The translations under genes and the position numbers were made by a program. Below, piece after piece: positions 16,186 through 24,929 of a stretch of 64,000 nucleotides of DNA; position 1 is the first letter of the stretch, and every line of letters starts with the position of its first letter. Origin of the DNA: Frigididesulfovibrio sp031553235 (GTDB taxonomy: Bacteria > Desulfobacterota > Desulfovibrionia > Desulfovibrionales > Desulfovibrionaceae). The DNA is taken from contig JAVBLS010000014.1 in NCBI GenBank assembly GCA_031553235.1, positions 1 through 64,000 on the forward strand, given 5' to 3'. The notes under the pieces were generated by a model, which was not told the DNA's origin, made no database searches, and saw only the letters and a program-made list of their open reading frames with translations.

Positions 16186-17243
16186 TAATGCGGGGTGAGC
16201 AAAAAGAGCCGACTCGCCAGACGATCCAAGACCAAGGCCGGGTTGACCCCGTAGATCAGGCAGTCCTGGGCCTCGGCCAGTTCTTCGTCCAACATGCGCA
16301 GCCGGGCCACGGGCAAGGCGGCCAGGGCTCCGGCCAGGTCCGTGGCCGAGAGCGCAGTCGGGAACGTCCGGTCCGGGCTCTGGCCCGGCGCGGCAAGCAC
16401 CGCCACCAGGGCCTGCCGGCAGGCATTGATCAGGCCGTGGGCCAAGGGCGCATCCACGGCGCCCTTGCCGGCCGTCTCGCGCACCCAGCCCCGGCCGGTT
16501 TTGGCGCAGCCTGCCAAAGCCCGGGCCAAGCGCTCCACCCGCTCGTCCGAAGCGGGCTCCTGGGGCCAGGGCAGGGTCAGGGCAAAGGAACGCGAAACCA
16601 GGGTGGGCAGCAGACGCTCGCGTTGCGGGGCCAGAAGCACGAAGATCGTGCCCGGCAAAGGTTCTTCCAGGGATTTGAGCAAGGCGTTGGCCGCGGCCTC
16701 GCCCAGGGCCTGGGCTTCGGCCAGGATGACCACGCGCCTGCGGGCTTCGCGCGGCGGCTCGCCCAGCAGCGGGAGCAATTCGCGCACCTGGGCAATCTTG
16801 ATGCTCTCGGTTCTGCCGTCCAGCAGGATCACGTCGCGGTGCAGACCGGCAATGACCCGGGTGCAGACCGGACAGGCGAGACAGGGAGGATCGTCCGTCG
16901 CGGTCTCGGGAGTTGGACCGGGCGCGGCCTCAAGGACCGGGCTCAAAAGCGGGGACTGGGCCGGAGCGGATCCGTCCGGGGCGCCCGCGCCGGCGGGCGC
17001 GCAATTGATCAGCGCGGCCCACCACAGCCCGGCCGTGAAACGCTCGGCCTGGGTGCCGCCTTCCAGAAGCAGCACCTGGGGCGGTTTCTGCCGCAAGCGG
17101 CGCAGAAAATCGTTGACCCGCCCGTAGCGTCGCTCAAAGCCGAAGGAGCACAGTTCTTCCCTTTGCCGGTCGAACGCGGCCGCCTCCGGAGCGAGATCCT
17201 CCGGGGAAACCTTGACGGCGACTATGACTTCGGCCTTGCTCAT
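16185..17243 (-). CDS. holB: DNA polymerase III delta-prime subunit
   Basis: The 352-residue clamp-loader subunit is recognised by the delta-prime/DnaX core LAEAQALGEAAANALLKSLE and FVLLAPQRERLLPTLVSRS. A cysteine pair motif (CLACPVCTRV) sits where the zinc-binding module of these proteins lies. The P-loop position (LLEGGTQAERFTAG) lacks the GxxGxGKT pattern, as in delta-prime subunits that do not hydrolyse ATP. An alanine/proline-rich insert of about 45 residues precedes the zinc module. ATG 17243 gives the start MSKAEVIVAVKV, 11 bases after the purA stop, so purA-holB form one unit. The stop codon borders the IS5-type element. Confidence 0.85.
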   Translation of the reverse strand: MSKAEVIVAVKVSPEDLAPEAAAFDRQREELCSFGFERRYGRVNDFLRRLRQKPPQVLLLEGGTQAERFTAGLWWAALINCAPAGAGAPDGSAPAQSPLLSPVLEAAPGPTPETATDDPPCLACPVCTRVIAGLHRDVILLDGRTESIKIAQVRELLPLLGEPPREARRRVVILAEAQALGEAAANALLKSLEEPLPGTIFVLLAPQRERLLPTLVSRSFALTLPWPQEPASDERVERLARALAGCAKTGRGWVRETAGKGAVDAPLAHGLINACRQALVAVLAAPGQSPDRTFPTALSATDLAGALAALPVARLRMLDEELAEAQDCLIYGVNPALVLDRLASRLFLLTPH

Positions 17244-17254
17244 CCGCCGGCGCT

Positions 17255-18547
17255 CTAGCGCATCCAATGCCCACGCAAGATGGTCTGCTCCCGATCCGGG
17301 CCCACGGAAACAATCCCGGCCGGCACGCCGGTCAGTTCTTCCAACCGGGCTATGTAGTTGCGGGCCGCTTGGGGCAGATCTTCCCAATCGGCGCAATTTT
17401 CAATGTATTCCATCCAGCCGGGCATGCTCTCGTACACCGGCTCCGCGCCGGCCATGGCGTTTTCCGCCTGGGGCGGGTAGTCTACGGTCTTGCCGCCCAC
17501 CTTGTAGGCGGTGCAGATGCGCAGTTCAGGCAGGCCGGAGAGTACATCCAGCTTGGTCAGGGCCATGTCGGTCAGGCCGCAGAGGCGGACCGACTCGCGC
17601 AAAACCACGGCGTCAAACCAGCCGCAACGACGCCGGCGCCCGGTGGTGGCCCCGAACTCCGCGCCTTTTTCCTGCATGTGCGCGCCGGTGTCGTCGTCAA
17701 GCTCGGTGGGGAACGGGCCGGAGCCAACCCGGGTAGTGTAGGCCTTGACGATGCCGACAATGCGCCCGAGCCGGGAGGGGCCGATGCCCGCGCCGGCCGA
17801 GGCGTTGCCCGCCACGGTATTGGAGGAGGTGACAAAGGGGTAGGTGCCGTGGTCGATATCCAGGTGCACGCCCTGGGCGCCCTCGAACATGATCCGCTCG
17901 CCCGCGGCCTCGATGCCGGCCAGCTCTTCGGCCACATCGGCCAGATGCGGCACCAGCCGGCGGGCGGCCGGGAGAATTTCCGCCAGCACCTTGTCCGGGT
18001 CCAGGGCCTGCCCCTTGTACAGGGTGGTCAGAAGCGCGTTCTTTTCTTCCAGGGCCTTGCGGATTTTTGCCGCCAGCAGGGCTTCGTCGGTCAAGTCGCA
18101 GGCCCGCACGCCGATACGCGCGGCCTTGTCCTCATAGCAGGGACCGATGCCCCGGCCGGTGGTGCCGATCTTGCCCTCGGCCTTGTGGGCCTCGCGGGCC
18201 TGATCCAGGGCCTTGTGGTAGGGCATGATCAGGTGGGCCTTGCGAGAAACCTTGAGCCGCGCAGCCGAAACGTCCACGCCCTGGCGAGCGATGGCGTCCA
18301 TTTCCTGCACCAGCACCACCGGATCCACGACCACGCCGTTGCCGATCAGGCAGATCTTGCCCGAATGCAGAATGCCCGAGGGAATGAGGTGCAGCACATA
18401 TTTTTCCCCACCCACAATGACCGTGTGCCCGGCGTTGTTGCCGCCCTGAAAGCGGACCACGGCGGCAATGCCGCCCGAAAGCAGATCGACGATCTTACCC
18501 TTGCCCTCGTCGCCCCATTGGGCGCCTACTATTACTATATTGGACAT
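17255..18547 (-). CDS. purA: Adenylosuccinate synthetase
   Basis: This enzyme joins IMP and aspartate using GTP in AMP synthesis. The 430-residue protein begins SNIVIVGAQWGDEGKGKIVD, containing the GDEGKGK GTP-binding signature, and carries the second signature GIGPCYEDKAAR and the GATTGRRRRCGWFDAV stretch. Length agrees with the family. ATG 18547 has AAGGAG five bases upstream; an upstream GTG two codons earlier is less well placed. It precedes holB by 11 bases. A composite palindrome (18579-18706) occupies its leader. Confidence 0.97.
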   Translation of the reverse strand: MSNIVIVGAQWGDEGKGKIVDLLSGGIAAVVRFQGGNNAGHTVIVGGEKYVLHLIPSGILHSGKICLIGNGVVVDPVVLVQEMDAIARQGVDVSAARLKVSRKAHLIMPYHKALDQAREAHKAEGKIGTTGRGIGPCYEDKAARIGVRACDLTDEALLAAKIRKALEEKNALLTTLYKGQALDPDKVLAEILPAARRLVPHLADVAEELAGIEAAGERIMFEGAQGVHLDIDHGTYPFVTSSNTVAGNASAGAGIGPSRLGRIVGIVKAYTTRVGSGPFPTELDDDTGAHMQEKGAEFGATTGRRRRCGWFDAVVLRESVRLCGLTDMALTKLDVLSGLPELRICTAYKVGGKTVDYPPQAENAMAGAEPVYESMPGWMEYIENCADWEDLPQAARNYIARLEELTGVPAGIVSVGPDREQTILRGHWMR

Positions 18548-18578
18548 GCGCACTCCTTATGTCGAAGCAATACAACCG

Positions 18579-18706
18579 GTAGTTGGAACGGTTTGCCGTG
18601 ATGCCGTGTCAGGCTCGCTTTGTGCTCCGGGGCGGAACCGGAGAAGAGGCAGGCCCCATCGCCCAAAGCATCGCATTCCTTGTTGACGTCAAACTGTTCC
18701 AACTAC
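18579..18706. repeat. Composite palindrome, copy G (type 2 loop)
   Basis: Outer arms GTAGTTGGAACGGTTTG (18579-18595) and CAAACTGTTCCAACTAC (18690-18706) match at 16 of 17 positions. Between them lie GATGCCGTGTC, the arm GCTTTGTGCTCCGG and the counterpart CCGGAG/CCAAAGC. The segment resembles copy H at 19215. It sits in the purA leader and downstream of the small gene at 18780. Confidence 0.7.
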
Positions 18707-18779
18707 TCCTTTGGTACAATCGATCCGCAGCCGGAAGTGGACACGGAGGGCTCGGGAGGAACGGCCGGAATCAGCAGCC

Positions 18780-19112
18780 TTATTCCTCGTTTTTAGGATT
18801 TTTTGGGGGAAACGACAGCACATGGGCTTTCTTTTTCTCTTCAGGCACGGCCTTTCTACCGCGCACAACCGGCGTGAACATGGGCGGTTCCGAGATATCC
18901 GCAGGGTTCAGTGAAGCCAGGCGACGGTAGTTGAAAAGCTGGTTCTTCCAGCGCACAGCCTGGATCAGACAGAGGCACAAGGTGGCTTCTTCCCAGCGCC
19001 GGCCGGGCTCGAATTCGTAAACCCGTTCGGCATAGGTTTCCCACAGGCTCATAAGCGAGGCTTCATCGTACTCGTTGAGCCTGGCGGCCATTTTTTCCAG
19101 CATGCGCTGCAC
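18780..19112 (-). CDS. Small conserved-looking protein of unknown function
   Basis: The 110-residue soluble protein starts at GTG 19112, five bases after GGAGGG. It is helical and acidic at first (MLEKMAARLNEYDEASLMSLWETYAERV), with a central cysteine/tryptophan-containing segment (CLCLIQAVRWKNQLFNYRR) and a basic, disordered tail (EEKKKAHVLSFPPKNPKNEE). No signal peptide or known motif is seen. Its place between purA and a composite palindrome, the good ribosome site and host-like codon use support a real gene; the family could not be named. Confidence 0.6.
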   Translation of the reverse strand: MQRMLEKMAARLNEYDEASLMSLWETYAERVYEFEPGRRWEEATLCLCLIQAVRWKNQLFNYRRLASLNPADISEPPMFTPVVRGRKAVPEEKKKAHVLSFPPKNPKNEE

Positions 19113-19214
19113 GGCTTCCCTCCGGACAAATGAGTGGGGCCGCGCCGAATTTGACGCAACACCGGTTCCTATCTATATCTGATTCTCAGAGAGCCTTCAA
19201 GCAGTGGTTTGCTG

Positions 19215-19325
19215 CTTGGGGCGGCGTGATGCTGCGTCAGGCCCGCTTTGTGCTCCGGGGCAGGGCCGAAGAGCCCGGCCCCGGAGCACAAAGCTTCCCC
19301 TTCCTTATCACGATGTCGCAGCTTC
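19215..19325. repeat. Composite palindrome, copy H (type 2 loop)
   Basis: The inner stem is perfect over 16 bp: CTTTGTGCTCCGGGGC (19246-19261) and GCCCCGGAGCACAAAG (19278-19293), around the loop AGGGCCGAAGAGCCCG. GATGCTGCGTCAGGC lies to its left and TTCCCCTTCC to its right, as in copies G and I. The outer arms are weaker (around 19205-19220 and 19315-19325). Confidence 0.7.
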
Positions 19326-19403
19326 TACCGCGTAGAGGCCGGCTTCAGGCAATGACAACCGCGGGACCCCAAAGGCTCTTAACGACGTGACGGCAGATAC
19401 CGT

Positions 19404-19446
19404 TGCCTGTCTTTGGAGCGAGATCTTCCATTTGGAAACAGCCCTA
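19404..19446. repeat. Terminal fragment of the type 1 composite palindrome
   Basis: GTCTTTGGAGCGAGATCTTC and ATTTGGAAACAGCCC match, in reverse orientation, the outer end of the copy at 51051 and the fragment at 47994. No inner arm follows, so only an end is left. Confidence 0.55.
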
Positions 19447-19488
19447 AGCATATTCGCCAACTCTGGGTCTGCCCCCTAAACATCCGGC

Positions 19489-19516
19489 TCCCCGCTTCAG
19501 CTGGGGAATTTTTTTA
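19489..19516 (+). terminator. Rho-independent terminator-like hairpin
   Basis: TCCCC (19489-19493) and GGGGA (19503-19507), with TCAGC/GCTT pairing in the loop region, are followed by a T7 run. No plus-strand gene directly precedes it; 19113-19705 holds only repeats and hairpins. Confidence 0.5.
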
Positions 19517-19623
19517 CGTCTGGAAACATGGCCGTCGCACAATTCTTCATATTTTTATCTTTATTTTTATATAGTTATATTATTTACACACAAATGTTTC
19601 CAAAGCCGGACACTGCCTGTGCA

Positions 19624-19652
19624 CAAAAAAACGCCGTCACTGGGGCGGCGCT
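19624..19652 (-). terminator. Terminator of the WcbI-like gene
   Basis: On the minus strand CGCCG-CCCCAGTGA-CGGCG is followed by seven T (19625-19631 are A on the plus strand). It lies 54 bases past the stop of the minus-strand gene ending at 19706. Confidence 0.6.
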
Positions 19653-19705
19653 CAAAATGGTTTCAGAAACATTTTCGAAGTGAAAATGCTCCCGGCCCGG
19701 GCTGC

Positions 19706-20542
19706 TCAAACAACTTGAAGATAGCCCAGAAAATCTTCGTCCATATGCTTTTGCCGACAATCAATGTAACGGGAGATATATTGCGCGAAGGTCATGGACA
19801 GGCCGTAGACGTGGAAACGATGGTCCGGGCCGATGAAACGCAGCTTATGGTGCGCAGCCACCTGCGGGTGGATGGGCAGTTCGCAATTGCCATAGGAAGG
19901 AAGCCCCCCGCCCTTGGCCCGGGCCCGCTCATCTGCCGTAAGCGCAGGCAGGCCCAACTCGCGAAGGATGCCGTCCACTACCGTTTCCAGCAGGCGAACG
20001 CCAGGACGGTTGGCGGTGTAGAATAAAAACTCGTCCCGCCAGAATTCCGCCATCAGGTCCACCACCTGCATAAAAGCCGAGGCCTCACGCCGGCGTTCCA
20101 CCCTCAGGGTATGCCGCAGGGCTTCATCCAGGTCCACGTATTTGCCCAGATCGCCGTGCAGGTAGAGACGCAGGATCACGCTTTTTTCCGCGCCCGAGTC
20201 GATAAAACGGTCCAGCAGCGAGTCTCCGTAAAGGATCGGCGGCGGGTCGTTCCAGAAAGGCCAATAGCCCCGGAACATCATGTTGGGGATGCACAGGGTC
20301 TTGGCCCCGACGGGCAGGCGGGCCAGCAACGAGGCCGAAGCCAGCTCTCCCCAGGCAGCGCCCAGGCTCTGGTATAGGAAGAGCCCGCACTCGGCCAGGG
20401 CTTCGGCGGGAATATGTTCGCGGGTATAGTTGGTGAAATGCCGCAGCCGGTAGCAAGCGGAAAAATGCCGGGAAGCCGTGAGCAGGGTTGAGAGCTCTTC
20501 ACCCTGGCAGTTGGCATGAAGAATACAAAGGGGTCGATGCAT
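19706..20542 (-). CDS. WcbI-type polysaccharide biosynthesis putative acetyltransferase
   Basis: The 278-residue protein begins MHRPLCILHANCQGEELSTLL, the ANCQG motif of the WcbI family found in capsule and surface polysaccharide loci. A second family block, LYQSLGAAWGELAS, and IPNMMFRGYWPFWND follow. WcbI proteins bind coenzyme A or acetyl-CoA and are thought to transfer acyl groups to glycans. ATG 20542 is chosen because it gives the conserved start, though no strong ribosome site is apparent. It follows fliD-fliS on the same strand with a 64-base gap, so a link to flagellin or surface glycan decoration is possible but not shown. Confidence 0.7.
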   Translation of the reverse strand: MHRPLCILHANCQGEELSTLLTASRHFSACYRLRHFTNYTREHIPAEALAECGLFLYQSLGAAWGELASASLLARLPVGAKTLCIPNMMFRGYWPFWNDPPPILYGDSLLDRFIDSGAEKSVILRLYLHGDLGKYVDLDEALRHTLRVERRREASAFMQVVDLMAEFWRDEFLFYTANRPGVRLLETVVDGILRELGLPALTADERARAKGGGLPSYGNCELPIHPQVAAHHKLRFIGPDHRFHVYGLSMTFAQYISRYIDCRQKHMDEDFLGYLQVV

Positions 20543-20606
20543 GGCCGGAGGATATAGCCCGACTTTTCGCCTCTGACAAGATTGCCGCCGGGTGCCGGCG
20601 AAAAAA

Positions 20607-21413
20607 TCATCCGTTGCCGGCGAACTTCCTATACATACTCAAACCCGCCGCGGCACGCGGCGCAAAAGAGGGCGGTATGGCCGTGCCGGCTTCCGCAGCC
20701 GAAGCCTCCGCCGCCGCGGCGGTTGGCGGTGTGCTCGGGTCCGGCGCGACTTGTACGGCGCCTGCCGGCGATGCGGCCGACACAGCCTGAACGGCGGGAT
20801 CGACCGTCGGGGAGATTTGCGCTGCTTCAGCATCCGCTTGCGCCACAGACGCAATCGGGACCGTAGCCGGGGTCTCTGCTACGCCGGGTGGAACAAAGTT
20901 CTGCCGGGAATACTGCGAAGCCGCGTGCCGGCCCAGACCGGGCTGTACCGAAGCGGCCGGACGCTCCACGGGCGCGGGCGCGCTCTGGGTCCGGGCGCTT
21001 TGCTGCGCGGCCTTGCGCCCGGCCTCCTCGGCTGCCGCCTGGGCTTCCGGATTATCGAGTATCTGGGCATAAGCCCCACGCAACCCGGTCAGCACCTTGA
21101 GCACCTCGTCGACAATCTCCGCGCTCTGCTTCAGGTTGGCCATGAGCAGCCGCCGGTTGCAGAAATCATAAAGGGAGTGCAGGTTTTTGGCCAGTTCTCC
21201 GCCCTTTTCCATGTTCAGGGTGCTGTCCAGCTCGTTGAGCACATCCATGGCTTTGGAAATAAGAATGCCTTTGCCTGCCGGGTCTTTGGCCGCGATGCGC
21301 TCTTTGGCGGAGCTCAGGAACTTGATGGCTCCGTCATAGAGCATGACCAGAATTTCACCCTGGTTGTTGGTGGTGACCTGTGTTTGCAGGTAGGCGAATG
21401 CTGCGTTTTGCAT
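20607..21413 (-). CDS. fliS: Flagellar export chaperone FliS with long C-terminal extension
   Basis: FliS keeps flagellin unfolded in the cytoplasm before export. Residues 1-135 match the family: AAFAYLQTQVTTNNQGEILV, MLYDGAIKFL and LYDFCNRRLLMANLK. Normal FliS is about 130 residues; this one has 268, the extra half being an alanine/proline/valine-rich, probably disordered tail (AAPVERPAASVQPGLGRHAA and onwards). The frame is intact and host-like throughout, so the extension is probably genuine. It begins 27 bases after the fliD stop and is probably read from the sigma-28 promoter at 23965. Confidence 0.9.
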   Translation of the reverse strand: MQNAAFAYLQTQVTTNNQGEILVMLYDGAIKFLSSAKERIAAKDPAGKGILISKAMDVLNELDSTLNMEKGGELAKNLHSLYDFCNRRLLMANLKQSAEIVDEVLKVLTGLRGAYAQILDNPEAQAAAEEAGRKAAQQSARTQSAPAPVERPAASVQPGLGRHAASQYSRQNFVPPGVAETPATVPIASVAQADAEAAQISPTVDPAVQAVSAASPAGAVQVAPDPSTPPTAAAAEASAAEAGTAIPPSFAPRAAAGLSMYRKFAGNG

Positions 21414-21440
21414 GAATGCTCCGTTATGCCGGCATCGGCG

Positions 21441-23864
21441 TTACTTGCTGCTGCTCAGCTGCTTAATCTGGCTTTCCAACTGGGCCTGCAGGCTCTTATA
21501 GCTGCCGAGGGTCGCCTCCAGGCGGGAGAACTTCAGAATCATATTGTTCTCCCAGCGGGTCAGGCGATCGTCCTCTCTTTTGATCTTGTCCTCGATGTTC
21601 TTGATGATCGCTTCGTAATTGTTCTCCATGTTTTTGATGGAGCCCTTGTCGCCGAGCATGCCTTCCGCGCCGTCGAGCATGGAAATGAGCTGGTTGACCT
21701 TGCCCGAGCGGATGCTCACCGTGCCGCTGCGTTCGGCCCCGGGGGTGAGGTCATAGATGTCGATGAACAGACCGTCGGCCGGGTTGGAAGGCTGATCGGC
21801 GCTGGAAAGGCCCATCTGGATCTTGCCGTTTTCCGTGGTGATCTTGGCCTGTTTGCCGTTGATCGTGCCGGTCACGTTGCCGCCGGCGTCCACCTGGTAC
21901 TTCACGTCGTAGGTGCCGCCCTTGGTGATGGTGTGCACGTGCGAGGCGTAGCCGAAGTATTCCGAGTCGGCCGTTCCCTGTTCCTTGGCCGCGAACAGCG
22001 TGGCCACGGCATAGGGGTCTTTGGCCAGGGCGTCTTCAAAGGACATGGAACCCTTGAAGTCGGGAATCGTGTTGATCTCCAGCAAGCCGTACATGGGGTT
22101 GCCGACTTCGGAGTTGGTCAGGATGCCGATCTGCCCGAGGGCGTTGAACACGTCGCCGGAAACGAGCACGTCGCCGTTCATGTGCGCATAGTTGAAGCCC
22201 GGAGCCGAGTCGGCCACGGCCTGCTTCAAACGTGAAGCCACCAACTGGATGCCGTAGTTGCCGGTGAGTACCGAACCTTTCTGCATTTCGAACTCGGATT
22301 CGGCATACTTCAAGTCCACCAGCTTCTTGTTGTCGTCGACCTTGGTCAAAGTGTTGACCAGGTTGCGGAAGGAGTTCATGGCATCGACAAATTCCTGCAC
22401 GTTCTTGGTGATGGCGTCATTGTCGATGTTCACCGAAACAACGGTCTCGCCCTCGGAATGCAGATTGAAGGTGATGCCTTCGACCATGTCGGAAATGGTG
22501 TTCGTCGGCACCTCGATCCAGGAACCTTCCGGAAAGCCGTTCAGGCGCACTTCCGCGTTTTTGGCTTGCTGCACCGTCCAGTTGGTCGAAATGGGGTTAA
22601 CGGAAAATTCAGGCAACGTGCCGGCACCAATGGCCAGGGCAGCGGTTGCATCTGTGCTGTCCAGGCGGAAAACCACTTTGCCGTTTTCCATCCAAAGACT
22701 GGCCGCTGCCCCGCTGGTCGCCGTACCGGCGTTGATTTGCAAAGCCAAATCTTTGAGAGTGGCGCCGGCTGGCACATCAATGGCCGTTTCTTTGCCGCCC
22801 ACGTTGAAAATGAACTTTTTCGAAGTACCGGTCGGGTTTACCATGTCGTCTACCGACGTGAAATAGCTGCGATGCTCCACAGCGGTCACAGGCTGTTTCC
22901 AGTCGGAAGACTCATAGCCCGTCAAGGTGGTATCGGATGAAACCTGCACGTTGTCGGTGGTGGTTGTGCTCTTTATTTTGAGCACGACTTTGCCGTCGAC
23001 AACGTCGGCCGTGGCCGTGACGCCCGTGCCGGAAGTGTTGACGGCGTCCACCAGGAAATTGGCGTCCGAGCCGGACGGAATGTTCAAGGTGTGCTTTATG
23101 CCGTTGACCGCAAAGACAAAGCTCTGGTCGGAACCGCTGGCGTTGATTGCATCGGTCAGCGAAGTCAGCCCGGTGACCAGACTTGTGCTGTTTGTCTTGG
23201 CACTATCCTGTACCCAGCGGGAGACCAAACTCACATCCAGGCCGTTTAGGTTTTCGGTCGAGTCGATACTCAGTTGGGCATTCTGGCCCATGTCCATGCC
23301 GCGCAACTGGAAGACCACGCTGCTGCCGCTCTGGATCAGGCTGGCCCGCACCCCCGGATTGGTGGAGTCGTTGTTGATCAGGTTCTTCATCATATCCAGG
23401 CTGGTGTTCGGAGGGATGTTCACCGAATACTGCTTGCCCTTATATGTATAGGTGATCTTCCCCATGCCGGCGGAAGAGTTCACCACGGCATCTTTTGTCG
23501 CCAGACCGGTGTCTTTGCTCCAGGTGGAGTTGGAAGCCATCTGGTTGACCTTCAGGCGATAAGTACCCTCGGCCGCCTCGGCCCCGGTGGAGGCCGTGGC
23601 CACGGCAGTGTTGGACGACACCGCGTTCTTGACCAGGAACTTGTCCACGGAATTCATCTTGCCGAGTATGGTCCGCAGGTTGCCCAGTTCGGTGCGGATC
23701 TGCTTGAAGGCGTCCAGACGGGTCATCCAGTCCTGGCGCCAACGGGTCAGTTGAACCGCCTGCCGGCTTTCCACCTTATAGAGCTTGTCGATCATCGCCT
23801 GGAAGTCGTTACCGCTGCCAAGCCCCTGATCAAGCATTGATATGCTGCCCGCGCCACGTGCCAT
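21441..23864 (-). CDS. fliD: Flagellar hook-associated protein 2 (filament cap)
   Basis: FliD caps the filament tip and helps flagellin assemble. The 807-residue protein has the N-terminal FliD_N region near GNDFQAMIDKLYKVESRQAVQLTRW and the C-terminal coiled-coil part (NMENNYEAIIKNIEDKIKREDDRL) ending YKSLQAQLESQIKQLSSS. Length is above the 450-700 usual in enterics, as in other sulfate reducers. ATG 23864 (MARGAGSISMLDQG) is chosen for its GAGGAG ribosome site; the open frame upstream is not FliD-like. A sigma-28 promoter lies 100 bases upstream and fliS follows downstream. Confidence 0.94.
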   Translation of the reverse strand: MARGAGSISMLDQGLGSGNDFQAMIDKLYKVESRQAVQLTRWRQDWMTRLDAFKQIRTELGNLRTILGKMNSVDKFLVKNAVSSNTAVATASTGAEAAEGTYRLKVNQMASNSTWSKDTGLATKDAVVNSSAGMGKITYTYKGKQYSVNIPPNTSLDMMKNLINNDSTNPGVRASLIQSGSSVVFQLRGMDMGQNAQLSIDSTENLNGLDVSLVSRWVQDSAKTNSTSLVTGLTSLTDAINASGSDQSFVFAVNGIKHTLNIPSGSDANFLVDAVNTSGTGVTATADVVDGKVVLKIKSTTTTDNVQVSSDTTLTGYESSDWKQPVTAVEHRSYFTSVDDMVNPTGTSKKFIFNVGGKETAIDVPAGATLKDLALQINAGTATSGAAASLWMENGKVVFRLDSTDATAALAIGAGTLPEFSVNPISTNWTVQQAKNAEVRLNGFPEGSWIEVPTNTISDMVEGITFNLHSEGETVVSVNIDNDAITKNVQEFVDAMNSFRNLVNTLTKVDDNKKLVDLKYAESEFEMQKGSVLTGNYGIQLVASRLKQAVADSAPGFNYAHMNGDVLVSGDVFNALGQIGILTNSEVGNPMYGLLEINTIPDFKGSMSFEDALAKDPYAVATLFAAKEQGTADSEYFGYASHVHTITKGGTYDVKYQVDAGGNVTGTINGKQAKITTENGKIQMGLSSADQPSNPADGLFIDIYDLTPGAERSGTVSIRSGKVNQLISMLDGAEGMLGDKGSIKNMENNYEAIIKNIEDKIKREDDRLTRWENNMILKFSRLEATLGSYKSLQAQLESQIKQLSSSK

Positions 23865-23964
23865 AACGTTTCTCCTCGGAAATAATTGCCGCCCCGCGGC
23901 GGAGACACTTCTTCCACCCTTGCTGAAGCAATTTTGATGCCGGCAACACCATTCCGCACCAATC

Positions 23965-23991
23965 CTATCGGCCCGGGCCCTGAAAACTTTA
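23965..23991 (-). promoter_or_regulatory. Sigma-28 (FliA) promoter for fliD-fliS
   Basis: On the minus strand TAAA (23991-23988) is followed after 15 bases by GCCGATAG (23972-23965). The known FliA consensus is TAAA-N15-GCCGATAA, so seven of eight -10 positions agree with perfect spacing. The fliD start is about 100 bases downstream. Confidence 0.85.
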
Positions 23992-24139
23992 GGAAACGCT
24001 GAGTAATGGCTCTTTTGCCCGCCGGCGCCGATACCTCCCGGCAAGCGGCTATGTGTGGTCTCACACCGGGAAAACCGGCTTGCCGGCACGGGCCGGGCGG
24101 GCTACAAGAACGAAAAATCGACAGAACCCGGAGGTCTGT

Positions 24140-24925
24140 ATGCGCCATTTCTTCTTTCTTGCCTGCCTGGTGATGGCTCTCTGCCTTCCGGGATGTAAAA
24201 CCGTCGAACCCAGGGCCGATGATGCCGGTTTTGCTTCCGGCCGTCCCTCTTTCGGCCTGCAACTGCCTGAAGGCTTCAGCCTGATCGCCGCCGGCCGGAC
24301 GACCGCCGAGGTGCCGGCCGACATTCCCCTCCCGCCTCAGGGACGCTTGCGCTACGCCCTGTATGCCGATGAGGGCACGCCCAAGGCCTTTGTCCATGTG
24401 CTCGTCACCGAGCTGCCCACGCCGGCTTGGCGTTTCGCCCTGGAATCTTCCCGTGACCCCGAAGACCTAGCCTTTGCCAAAGAAACCCGCGACGGCCGCT
24501 TTCTGACCCTGCGCACCCGGGTGGTCCGGGCCGAGGGCGACTGGTTTTGCGCCCTGGCCGGAATCAACGGCCAGAGCAGCCCTGGGTGGCTTCTGGCCCG
24601 CCGCGTTTCCTTCACGCCGAACATCTACACCCGAGTGGTTCTGGAATACCGCGAGCCCCTGCCCGACTGCCTGCTGCCCGAAGTGGCCGACACCCCGGCA
24701 AACGCCCGTCCCAGACCGGACTACTCGGCGGTACGGGCCACGTGCAGCCGCGAGCTTGACGCCTTTGCCAAGCGTGCCGACGCCGCTCTAACTCTGGGCG
24801 ATCCGATGCCCTTGCCGGAGGTGGCCGCGGGCGCGGCCAAAACTCCGGAATTCGCCCCGAACCTCCGCCTCCTTTGCGGCATGGCCGAACATGTGGAGCA
24901 CGACGATCCGGACTACAACCGCTAA
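24140..24925 (+). CDS. Putative lipoprotein of unknown function
   Basis: The 261-residue product starts at ATG 24140, five bases after GGAGG. Residues 1-20 are a lipoprotein signal (RHFFFLACLVMALCLPGC) with the lipobox LPGC and a lipidated cysteine near residue 19. The mature part is globular, with conserved-looking aromatic and proline positions (LRYALYADEGTPKAFVHVLV) and a histidine/aspartate-rich C-terminus (CGMAEHVEHDDPDYNR). No family is recognised. It stops four bases before glk, so both are probably cotranscribed, but no functional link is evident. Confidence 0.7.
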   Translation: MRHFFFLACLVMALCLPGCKTVEPRADDAGFASGRPSFGLQLPEGFSLIAAGRTTAEVPADIPLPPQGRLRYALYADEGTPKAFVHVLVTELPTPAWRFALESSRDPEDLAFAKETRDGRFLTLRTRVVRAEGDWFCALAGINGQSSPGWLLARRVSFTPNIYTRVVLEYREPLPDCLLPEVADTPANARPRPDYSAVRATCSRELDAFAKRADAALTLGDPMPLPEVAAGAAKTPEFAPNLRLLCGMAEHVEHDDPDYNR

Positions 24926-24929
24926 GCCC

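Noticed and set aside
18583..18930. 115-codon plus-strand frame upstream of purA
   Set aside because: It covers a composite palindrome and the antisense of the small gene at 18780; no ribosome site.
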